Assembly (NCBI GenBank): GCA_902462495.1
Contig: CABQCC010000012.1
Location: 1-22,544, forward strand
DNA from: an uncultured Eubacterium sp.
GTDB taxonomy: Bacteria > Bacillota > Clostridia > Oscillospirales > Acutalibacteraceae
DNA: 22,544 nt
Reading direction: 5' to 3'
This document shows positions 7,050-14,916 of this stretch, one piece after another. The position numbers and the translations under genes are program-made. Under the pieces are notes generated by a model. That model made no database searches. It was not told where the DNA came from and saw nothing but the letters and a program-made list of their open reading frames with translations. Position 1 is the first letter of the stretch; each line of letters opens with the position of its first letter.

Positions 7050-10000
7050 TAGTTGTTGCAATTGTTCCAAATCTTTTATTTCCATTCCGCTGTCGGATGA
7101 GAAATAGCTTGGAACAACATCAACATCTCTGAACACGCTCATACCTGTACCTGCCGGAACAAGCTTACCGATAAGAACATTCTCTTTAAGACCGATAAGC
7201 GGATCTGACTTGCCACGGATTGCAGCGTCGGTAAGAACTCTTGTTGTTTCCTGGAATGATGCTGCCGACAAGAACGAATCTGTTGCGAGAGAAGCCTTTG
7301 TGATACCCAAAAGAAGCGGAATGTATGTTGCTTTCTTGAGATTTGTTTCACCTGCTGCAATTCTTGCATCAATCTTGTCGTTTGCTTCTGCTACTGCCGA
7401 AACATCAACATTTGTACCGGAAATAAGTTCGGTATCACCTGCATCATCAACGATACACTTCTTGAGCATCTGACGAACTATAACCTCGATGTGCTTATCG
7501 TTGATATCAACACCCTGTGTACGGTATGCGTACTGAACTTCCTTGATAAGGTAGTTATAAACAGCTTCCTCACCGAGAATAGCAAGTACATCGTGTGGAT
7601 TCTTTGAACCGAGAGTAAGCTCTGTACCCTTTTCGATATATGCACCCTCAACGATGTTTTCGCAAAGTCTGTAGCCGTAAGGGATAAGATACTTTCTTTC
7701 CTCGCCTGACTCTTGGTTATAAACAACAACATGACGAGTCTTTTTGATTTCCTCAAATCTAACCTTACCGCTGATTTCAGAAAGGATGGCAAGCTGCTTT
7801 GGCTTTCTTGCCTCAAACAATTCCTCGACTCTCGGAAGACCCTGTGTAATATCTTCACCGCCTGCAACACCACCGGTGTGGAAGGTTCTCATTGTAAGCT
7901 GTGTACCAGGCTCACCGATTGACTGAGCTGCGATAATACCAACTGCTTCACCAACCTGAACAGGCTCGTTGAACGCAAGGTTTGAACCGTAGCACTTACG
8001 GCAAACACCGTGGCGTGACTTACAAGTGATAAGAGAACGAATCTTAACCTTAGTAATGCCTGCGGCTGTGATTCTTTCTGCATCTTCTTCGTTCATAATT
8101 CTGTCGGTATCCATAAGAACCTCACCTGTTTCAGGATGAACGATAGGTTCTGCTGCAAATCTGCCGACAAGTCTTTCTTCAAGTGATTCAAGAACACGGT
8201 TGCCGTCCATAATAGCGTAAACTTCGATACCGTCATGGCATCCGCAGTCGTCATCACGGATGATAACATCCTGCGAAACATCAACAAGACGCCTTGTAAG
8301 GTAACCTGAGTCGGCTGTACGAAGCGCTGTATCGGTAAGACCTTTACGAGCACCACGAGAAGAAATGAAGTATTCCAAAATGTTAAGACCTTCACGGTAG
8401 TTAGCACGAATAGGAATTTCGATTGTAGCACCCGATGTATTGGCGATAAGACCTCTCATACCGGCAAGCTGACGAAGCTGTGATGTACTACCACGAGCAC
8501 CTGAGTCTACCATCATATGAATTGGGTTGTGTGTACCGTCAAAGTTGTTTGTAAGTTCATCAGATACCTTGTTTGTACAAGCTTCCCAAGTCTTGACTAC
8601 CTGTGAATAACGCTCTTCATTTGTAATCAAACCATAGTTATAGTTTGTTGTGATTTCATCAACCTTTGCCTCGGCTTCGGCAAGGAATTCCTTTTTCTTT
8701 TCAGGGATAAGTGCGTCAATAACGGCAACTGTTGTACCTGAAACTGTTGAATACTTGTAGCCCTGATTCTTAATATCATCAAGAACCTTTGAAGCAACTG
8801 CAACGCCGTGAGTGCGGATACAAGCATCGGCAATCTTACCGAGTCCGCCTTTCTTAACAACGAAGCTTACTTCAGGAACAAACTCATTGCCCGGAATTGT
8901 TCTGTCAACAAAACCGAGGTCCTGAGGTACAGGCTTGTTAAAGATTACACGGCCGATAGTTGTGGTAACGATACCCGACTTCATTTCGCCGTTTACTTCG
9001 CCTGTAAATCTAATCTTACATTCCGAGTGAAGACCGAGTGAGCCCTCTTGATAAGCCATCATAGCCTCATCAACATCACGGAAAATTCTATACTTTGTAA
9101 CTTCCTCGCCGTCGATAACTTCCTTATAAGGACATCCCGGCTCGCCCTCTTTAATCATTGTGAGATAGTAAGAACCGATAACCATATCCTGTGAAGGAAC
9201 GGCAACAGGCTTACCGTCTGATGGCTTGAGGAGGTTGTTTGATGCAAGCATAAGCATTCTTGCTTCTGCCTGAGCCTCTGCCGAAAGAGGAACGTGAACA
9301 GCCATTTGGTCACCGTCGAAGTCGGCGTTAAACGCTGTACAAGCAAGTGGGTGAAGTTTGATTGCTCTACCTTCAACAAGAACAGGCTCAAACGCCTGAA
9401 TACCGAGTCTGTGAAGTGTAGGAGCACGGTTAAGCATAACAGGGTGATCCTTGATTACAACTTCAAGAGCATCCCAAACCTCTGAACGGTTTGCTTTTTC
9501 TACCATCTTACGAGCCTGCTTGATGTTTGAAGCAACATTTGTTTGAACCAAACGCTTCATAACAAAAGGCTTGAAAAGTTCGATAGCCATTTCCTTTGGA
9601 AGACCGCACTGGTACATCTTAAGTTCAGGGCCGACAACGATAACCGAACGACCTGAATAGTCAACACGCTTACCGAGGAGGTTCTGACGGAAACGACCTT
9701 GCTTACCCTTGAGCATATCCGAAAGTGACTTGAGAGGTCTGTTGTTAGGGCCTGTTACAGGTCTGCCTCTTCTGCCGTTATCAATAAGGGCATCAACAGA
9801 CTCTTGGAGCATTCTCTTTTCGTTTCTGATAATGATATCAGGAGCGTGAAGTTCAATAAGTCTTTTAAGTCTGTTATTTCTGTTAATAACTCTTCTGTAC
9901 AAATCGTTAAGGTCGGAAGTAGCAAATCTGCCGCCGTCAAGCTGAACCATAGGACGAATGTCAGGAGGAATTACAGGAATAACATCAAGAATCATCCATT

Positions 10001-10682
10001 CGAGCTTGTTACCGCTGTTAACGAAAGCGTCAACAACATCAAGTCTTTTGAGGAGCTTTGCTCTCTTCTGACCTGTTGCGCCCTCAAGCTCTGCTGTAAG
10101 CTCATCACGGAGTTCTTTAGCATCGATTTCTGCAAGAAGCTCTTTGATAGCTTCTGCACCCATACCTGCCTTGAAGTCGTCCTCGTATCTCTCACGCATG
10201 TCCTGATACTCTTTTTCAGTAAGAGTTTGCTTCTTTTGAAGCGGAGTATCACCCGGGTCGATAACGATATAAAGTGCGAAATAAAGCACCTTTTCAAGAT
10301 TTCTTTGGTTGATATCGAGAACCTGACCGATACGGCTTGGGATGCCCTTGAAGTACCAAATGTGTGATACAGGGGCAGCAAGCTCAATATGACCCATACG
10401 CTCTCTACGAACCTTTGCACGGGTAATTTCAACGCCGCAACGCTCGCAGACTTTACCCTTATAGCGAACTCTCTTGTACTTTCCGCAATGACATTCCCAG
10501 TCTTTCATAGGACCAAAAATTCTTTCGCAGAACAAACCGCCGGTTTCAGGCTTAAGAGTTCTGTAATTTATAGTTTCAGGCTTTGTTACCTCACCGAAAG
10601 ACCATTCACGAATGGCCTCCGGAGAAGCAAGCCCGATTTTAATTGAACTGAATTCATTTGTTGAATTAGCTGTATTATCCAT
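7029..10682 (-). CDS. rpoC: DNA-directed RNA polymerase subunit beta'
   Basis: Beta' (1217 residues, full length) forms half of the RNA polymerase catalytic cleft. Visible landmarks are the first zinc site (Cys64, Cys66, Cys79, Cys82), the catalytic NADFDGD loop with Mg-binding Asp454, Asp456 and Asp458 (9309-9329), the bridge-helix region around 775-802, the second zinc site (Cys813, Cys887, Cys894, Cys897) and the trigger-loop region about 920-945. The length lacks the large beta' insertion of gammaproteobacteria, as expected in Firmicutes. The ATG has AAAAGGAGT 9 nt upstream. It follows rpoB by 76 bp with no terminator between. Its 3' end doubles as the promoter for rpsL. Confidence 0.99.
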   Translation of the reverse strand: MDNTANSTNEFSSIKIGLASPEAIREWSFGEVTKPETINYRTLKPETGGLFCERIFGPMKDWECHCGKYKRVRYKGKVCERCGVEITRAKVRRERMGHIELAAPVSHIWYFKGIPSRIGQVLDINQRNLEKVLYFALYIVIDPGDTPLQKKQTLTEKEYQDMRERYEDDFKAGMGAEAIKELLAEIDAKELRDELTAELEGATGQKRAKLLKRLDVVDAFVNSGNKLEWMILDVIPVIPPDIRPMVQLDGGRFATSDLNDLYRRVINRNNRLKRLIELHAPDIIIRNEKRMLQESVDALIDNGRRGRPVTGPNNRPLKSLSDMLKGKQGRFRQNLLGKRVDYSGRSVIVVGPELKMYQCGLPKEMAIELFKPFVMKRLVQTNVASNIKQARKMVEKANRSEVWDALEVVIKDHPVMLNRAPTLHRLGIQAFEPVLVEGRAIKLHPLACTAFNADFDGDQMAVHVPLSAEAQAEARMLMLASNNLLKPSDGKPVAVPSQDMVIGSYYLTMIKEGEPGCPYKEVIDGEEVTKYRIFRDVDEAMMAYQEGSLGLHSECKIRFTGEVNGEMKSGIVTTTIGRVIFNKPVPQDLGFVDRTIPGNEFVPEVSFVVKKGGLGKIADACIRTHGVAVASKVLDDIKNQGYKYSTVSGTTVAVIDALIPEKKKEFLAEAEAKVDEITTNYNYGLITNEERYSQVVKTWEACTNKVSDELTNNFDGTHNPIHMMVDSGARGSTSQLRQLAGMRGLIANTSGATIEIPIRANYREGLNILEYFISSRGARKGLTDTALRTADSGYLTRRLVDVSQDVIIRDDDCGCHDGIEVYAIMDGNRVLESLEERLVGRFAAEPIVHPETGEVLMDTDRIMNEEDAERITAAGITKVKIRSLITCKSRHGVCRKCYGSNLAFNEPVQVGEAVGIIAAQSIGEPGTQLTMRTFHTGGVAGGEDITQGLPRVEELFEARKPKQLAILSEISGKVRFEEIKKTRHVVVYNQESGEERKYLIPYGYRLCENIVEGAYIEKGTELTLGSKNPHDVLAILGEEAVYNYLIKEVQYAYRTQGVDINDKHIEVIVRQMLKKCIVDDAGDTELISGTNVDVSAVAEANDKIDARIAAGETNLKKATYIPLLLGITKASLATDSFLSAASFQETTRVLTDAAIRGKSDPLIGLKENVLIGKLVPAGTGMSVFRDVDVVPSYFSSDSGMEIKDLEQLQQLLTNSNN

Positions 10683-10758
10683 ATGGAAGCACTCCTTTTC
10701 TGTAATATATCTGAAAGTTAATCAAAACAAGATAATAATGATTTAATAATTATAATAA

Positions 10759-13700
10759 TTATTCTTCATCATCATAATAACTGTCGCTGTCGTCCATATC
10801 GGCAAACTCTGCGAACAAGTCAACTTCATCGTCCTGATTTGCTTCCTCGATTTCCTCGCCGTTTTCATCAAGCATTCCATAGCCTTCTTGACCGTCAAAG
10901 TCGTTAACCTCTGTGAATGCCTGTTCGTCTGAAACGGTTGGAATTCCGTCATCGTCAAGGTCTTGTTTAAGGATAACCTCGTTACCGTCCTTATCATAAA
11001 GTCTTGTATCGAGAGCAAGTGCCTGAAGTTCCTTATAAAGAACCTTAAATGCTTCAGGTGTGCCTGCCGGCGGAATATTCTCACCCTTAACAATTGCTTC
11101 GTAAGTCTTAACACGACCGACAACATCGTCCGACTTAACGGTAATGATTTCCTGCAAGGTGTAAGCTGCACCGTAAGCTTCGAGTGCCCAAACTTCCATT
11201 TCACCGAATCTCTGACCGCCGAACTGTGCCTTACCACCCAACGGCTGTTGAGTTACAAGGCTGTAAGGACCTGTTGAACGAGCGTGAATCTTATCATCTA
11301 CAAGGTGGTGGAGCTTGAGGTAGTACATATAACCTACTGTTACACGGTTGTCAAACTTCTCACCTGTTCTGCCGTCTGTAAGCTGAACCTTACCGTCATA
11401 AATCTTGTTGCCGTTTTCATCAACATAATAGCCGATGTCTGCAAGTTTGAGACATTCTCTGATGTCATCTTCGTGAGCACCGTCAAATACAGGAGTCATC
11501 ATCTTCCAGCCGAGTGCCATAGCGGCATAGCCAAGGTGAACTTCAAGAACCTGACCGATGTTCATACGAGAAGGTACGCCCAACGGGTTAAGCACGATAT
11601 CAAGCGGACGACCGTCAGGAAGGAATGGCATATCCTCTTGTGGAAGTACACGGGAAACAACACCCTTGTTACCGTGACGACCGGCCATCTTATCACCGGC
11701 TTGAATCTTTCTCTTTTGTGCGATATAAACACGAACAACCTTGTTTACACCCGGATTGAGTTCATCGTGGTTTGCTCTTGTAAATACCTTTACATCAACT
11801 ACGATACCGTATTCACCGTGAGGCACTTTCATAGAAGTATCACGAACTTCTCTTGCCTTTTCGCCGAAGATAGCACGCAAAAGTCTTTCTTCACTTGTAA
11901 GCTCGGTTTCACCCTTTGGTGTTACCTTGCCGACAAGAATATCGCCCGAGTGAACCTCTGCACCGACACGGATGATACCGTCCTCGTCCAAATCCTTAAG
12001 AGCATCTTCACCGACATTAGGAATATCTCTTGTAATATCCTCCGGACCGAGTTTTGTATCACGGGATTCTACCTCGTGCTCAACAATATGAATAGATGTG
12101 TAAACATCATCACGAACGATTTTTTCATTGATAAGAACGGCGTCCTCGTAGTTATAACCTTCCCAAGTCATAAAGCCGATGAGAGCATTCTTACCGATTG
12201 AGATTTCACCGTTGCAAGTTGCAGGACCGTCTGCGATAACCTGACCGTCCTCAACTTCTTGATGAAGAGATACGATAGGTCTTTGGTTGATGCAAGTGCC
12301 TTGGTTTGAGCCGGCAAACTTTGTAAGCTCATACTTATCGATGCTGCCGTCCTTAGTTTTAATCTCGATTGTGCGTGCGTCAAGCGAAACGACTGTACCG
12401 CCACGCTTTGCGATAACAACAACGCCTGAGTCGTACGCAGCCTTGTATTCCATACCTGTGCCGACAACCGGAGCTTCTGTTTTAAGAAGCGGAACTGCCT
12501 GACGCTGCATGTTAGCACCCATAAGAGCACGGTTTGCGTCGTCGTTTTCAAGGAACGGAATCATAGCAGTCGCAACAGAAACAACCATTTTTGGAGAAAC
12601 GTCCATATAGTCAACCTTTTCAGGAGGAACTGTAATGAACTCATCTCTGCAACGGCATGTAACTCTTGTATTTGTAAATCTGCCGTTTTCATCAAGCGGT
12701 TCGTTTGCCTGTGCAACAACATAGTTATCTTCAACATCGGCTGTCATATATTCAACTTCGGCTGTAACAACGCCTGTCTCTTTGTCCACCTTACGATACG
12801 GAGCTTCGATAAATCCGTATTCGTTAAGACGGCTGTAGCAAGCAAGATATGAAATCAAACCGATATTCGGACCTTCAGGAGTTTCGATAGGGCACATACG
12901 ACCGTAGTGGGTGTAGTGTACGTCACGAACCTCGAAGCCTGCACGGTCTCTTGACAAACCGCCCGGACCGAGTGCCGAAAGTCTTCTCTTGTGAGTGAGT
13001 TCCGCAAGAGGGTTGTTCTGGTCCATAAACTGTGACAACGGTGAAGAACCGAAGAACTCACGGATTGCCGCATTTACAGGACGGGTATTAATAATAGCCT
13101 GTGGAGTGATAGCGTCGCTGTCGTCCTGAGACTGAACATTCATACGCTCTCTGATAACTCTTTCCATACGGGTGAAACCGATACGGAACTGATTTTGGAG
13201 CAACTCGCCTACCGCACGAATACGACGGTTGCCGAGGTGGTCAATATCATCAACAGCTCCTACACCGTTTGCAAGGTTGAGCAAATATGAAACTGTTGCA
13301 AAAATATCATCAATGATGATGTGGTTAGGAATAAGGTCATCGTGGCGAAGCTTGATTTCAGCCTCAAGAGCTTCTTGGTCGTCGCCAACCTTTTCCATAA
13401 TTTCGGAAAGTACACGGTATGATACCTTTTCGTTGATGGCAAGTGCCTTCTTGTCGACGGTTACATATTTGTCGATATCAACCATACCGTTTGAAATAAC
13501 CTTGATTACTCTGCCCGACTCAAGCTTAACGAAAACAGACATAACACCTGCATTTTCGATTTCAAGAGCCTTTTCTTTGGTAATCTTTTCGTCAGCGTCT
13601 GCAAGAAACTCGCCCATAGGAGAGATAACAGGTTCAGCCAAAATCTGGTCTGTAATTCTGTCAACCAAACCAAGCTTCTTGTTGTACTTGTATCTGCCGA

Positions 13701-14511
13701 CTCTTGAAAGGTCATATCTTCTTGAATCAAAGAACAAGCCGTCAAGATGTGCTCTTGCAGTATCAACTGTCGGCGGTTCGCCCGGGCGAAGCTTCTTGTA
13801 AACTTCAAGGAGAGCTTCTTCCTCGTTCTTTGTAGCGTCCTTTTCGATAGTTGCTTCCAATCTTTCGTCTTCGCCGAAGTACTCACGGAGTTGCTCGTCC
13901 GAGCCGAGACCGAGAGAACGAAGGAAAGTTGTGATATAAATCTTTCTGTTCTTATCAATGCGAACATAGAACAAATCGTTGGCATCTGTTTCGTATTCAA
14001 GCCAAGCACCACGGTTTGGAATAACTGTGTTTGTGAACAATTCCTTACCTGTCTTGTCGTGGTCCATATTGTAGTACACACCCGGTGAACGAACCAACTG
14101 AGATACGATACATCTCTCTGCACCGTTGATTACAAAAGTGCCCGAATCTGTCATAAGAGGGAGGTCGCCGCAATAGATTACGCTGTCCTTAACCTCGCCT
14201 GTTTCTGTATTTCTCAAGCGTGCCTGCACTTTAAGAGCCTTTGAGTAGGTGGTGTCTCTCGCCTTACATTCGGCAATGCTGTACTTAGGCTCATCATCCA
14301 TGCTGTAATCGATAAAATCGAGAACAAGCTTTTCTGAGTTATCGGTGATTGAACCGATGTCCCTAAATACCTCCTTGAGACCTTCGTCAAGGAACCATTG
14401 GTAAGATTTCTTTTGCACTTCAATCAAATTAGGCATTTGCATAACTTCATTGATTTTAGCAAAGCTCTTTCGTGTAGTTGTACCGAGCTGTACATCCTTC
14501 ACATTTACCAT
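10759..14511 (-). CDS. rpoB: DNA-directed RNA polymerase subunit beta
   Basis: Beta subunit of RNA polymerase, 1250 residues from the chosen start. The rifampicin-cluster segment lies at about 488-518 (LSQFMDQNNPL, THKRRLSALGPGG), followed by GRMCPIETPEGPNIGLI. The conserved GDKMAGRHGNKGVVS segment and the C-terminal beta-beta' contact region are intact. The protein ends in a strongly acidic tail (YYDDEE). I chose ATG at 14509-14511, giving MVNVKDVQLG, because GGAGTG lies 9 nt upstream. An in-frame GTG at 14521-14523 would add four residues but overlaps that ribosome site. rpoB is first in its transcript with its own promoter; rplJ-rplL, common upstream partners, are not here. Confidence 0.98.
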   Translation of the reverse strand: MVNVKDVQLGTTTRKSFAKINEVMQMPNLIEVQKKSYQWFLDEGLKEVFRDIGSITDNSEKLVLDFIDYSMDDEPKYSIAECKARDTTYSKALKVQARLRNTETGEVKDSVIYCGDLPLMTDSGTFVINGAERCIVSQLVRSPGVYYNMDHDKTGKELFTNTVIPNRGAWLEYETDANDLFYVRIDKNRKIYITTFLRSLGLGSDEQLREYFGEDERLEATIEKDATKNEEEALLEVYKKLRPGEPPTVDTARAHLDGLFFDSRRYDLSRVGRYKYNKKLGLVDRITDQILAEPVISPMGEFLADADEKITKEKALEIENAGVMSVFVKLESGRVIKVISNGMVDIDKYVTVDKKALAINEKVSYRVLSEIMEKVGDDQEALEAEIKLRHDDLIPNHIIIDDIFATVSYLLNLANGVGAVDDIDHLGNRRIRAVGELLQNQFRIGFTRMERVIRERMNVQSQDDSDAITPQAIINTRPVNAAIREFFGSSPLSQFMDQNNPLAELTHKRRLSALGPGGLSRDRAGFEVRDVHYTHYGRMCPIETPEGPNIGLISYLACYSRLNEYGFIEAPYRKVDKETGVVTAEVEYMTADVEDNYVVAQANEPLDENGRFTNTRVTCRCRDEFITVPPEKVDYMDVSPKMVVSVATAMIPFLENDDANRALMGANMQRQAVPLLKTEAPVVGTGMEYKAAYDSGVVVIAKRGGTVVSLDARTIEIKTKDGSIDKYELTKFAGSNQGTCINQRPIVSLHQEVEDGQVIADGPATCNGEISIGKNALIGFMTWEGYNYEDAVLINEKIVRDDVYTSIHIVEHEVESRDTKLGPEDITRDIPNVGEDALKDLDEDGIIRVGAEVHSGDILVGKVTPKGETELTSEERLLRAIFGEKAREVRDTSMKVPHGEYGIVVDVKVFTRANHDELNPGVNKVVRVYIAQKRKIQAGDKMAGRHGNKGVVSRVLPQEDMPFLPDGRPLDIVLNPLGVPSRMNIGQVLEVHLGYAAMALGWKMMTPVFDGAHEDDIRECLKLADIGYYVDENGNKIYDGKVQLTDGRTGEKFDNRVTVGYMYYLKLHHLVDDKIHARSTGPYSLVTQQPLGGKAQFGGQRFGEMEVWALEAYGAAYTLQEIITVKSDDVVGRVKTYEAIVKGENIPPAGTPEAFKVLYKELQALALDTRLYDKDGNEVILKQDLDDDGIPTVSDEQAFTEVNDFDGQEGYGMLDENGEEIEEANQDDEVDLFAEFADMDDSDSYYDDEE

Positions 14512-14643
14512 AAAGGTATTCACTCCATTCGTTTCTTATTTGCAATACATAAACCGGCAACGCTTGGCTGATTGCCATTGTCTTTAATATATAGCTTATT
14601 TAATAGCAGGATATAAAGACGCATACTGCCAGTATATAATCGT
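14512..14643 (-). promoter_or_regulatory. 5' leader of rpoB with small stem-loops
   Basis: About 130 nt lie between the predicted rpoB start site and the ATG. The minus strand can form a compact ATACT-GGC-AGTAT hairpin (14623-14635) right after the start site, a longer imperfect stem joining GTCTTTATAT and ATATTAAAGAC around 14578-14622, and a GGCAA/TTGCC stem (14556-14576) close to the ribosome site. None has a U-tract. I do not recognise a known riboswitch or L10-type leader. Confidence 0.35.
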
Positions 14644-14649
14644 GATGAC

Positions 14650-14678
14650 ATTCTACACTATAAAAATATTAAAGTCAA
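14650..14678 (-). promoter_or_regulatory. Predicted sigma-A promoter for rpoB-rpoC
   Basis: The minus strand has TTGACT (14673-14678), a 17-bp spacer and TAGAAT (14650-14655); each hexamer matches consensus at 5 of 6 positions. Initiation would be near 14642. It is the only good candidate upstream of rpoB in the divergent gap, so rpoBC seems to be expressed independently of the L10-L12 ribosomal proteins. Confidence 0.75.
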
Positions 14679-14732
14679 GAAATTTTTTAAAATATTACAA
14701 AAATTTTGCAAATTCAGCAAACAAACAGGTTT

Positions 14733-14767
14733 CGGAGCAAAAAACATATTTTCTTCCAACTGCTCCG
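14733..14767. repeat. Inverted repeat in the divergent rpoB / solute-binding gene region
   Basis: Arms CGGAGCA (14733-14739) and TGCTCCG (14761-14767) form a perfect 7-bp inverted repeat with a 21-nt spacer. It lies upstream of both divergent promoters and is not followed by a clean T-run in either direction. It may be an operator-like site, the remnant of a terminator, or chance. Confidence 0.3.
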
Positions 14768-14778
14768 TGTGTTTTGTG

Positions 14779-14823
14779 GTTTTACCCAAAATATTTTATC
14801 AAAAATCGTCAGTTTTGCCCAAA
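14779..14823 (+). repeat. Direct repeat GTTTTRCCCAAA upstream of the solute-binding gene promoter
   Basis: Two 12-mers, GTTTTACCCAAA (14779-14790) and GTTTTGCCCAAA (14812-14823), differ at one base and are 33 bp apart start to start, close to three helical turns. The second ends 33 bp before the -35 of the plus-strand promoter. The position suits binding sites for an activator or repressor. The surrounding 200 bp (14656-14856) holds no gene I can support. Confidence 0.35.
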
Positions 14824-14856
14824 GAAAAAATTATTGGTTTGGCAACAAATTCCGTA

Positions 14857-14885
14857 TTGAAATAATGTAATTAATCTGTTATAAT
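14857..14885 (+). promoter_or_regulatory. Predicted promoter for the rightward gene cluster
   Basis: TTGAAA (14857-14862), a 17-bp spacer and a perfect TATAAT (14880-14885) preceded by TGT (extended -10). Initiation near 14892 gives a leader of about 25 nt containing AAGGA (14900-14904). It is the strongest plus-strand promoter I find and precedes seven co-directional genes. Confidence 0.78.
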
Positions 14886-14916
14886 GTAACTATTCTTTTA
14901 AGGAATTATATTTATA

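Noticed and set aside
14512..14523. GTG start adding four residues to RpoB
   Set aside because: The GTG overlaps the GGAGTG ribosome site that fits the ATG at 14509-14511.
14642..14860. 72-codon open frame in the divergent intergenic region
   Set aside because: It runs across the rpoB promoter, has no ribosome site, and its Lys/Phe/Tyr-rich sequence reflects AT-rich DNA.
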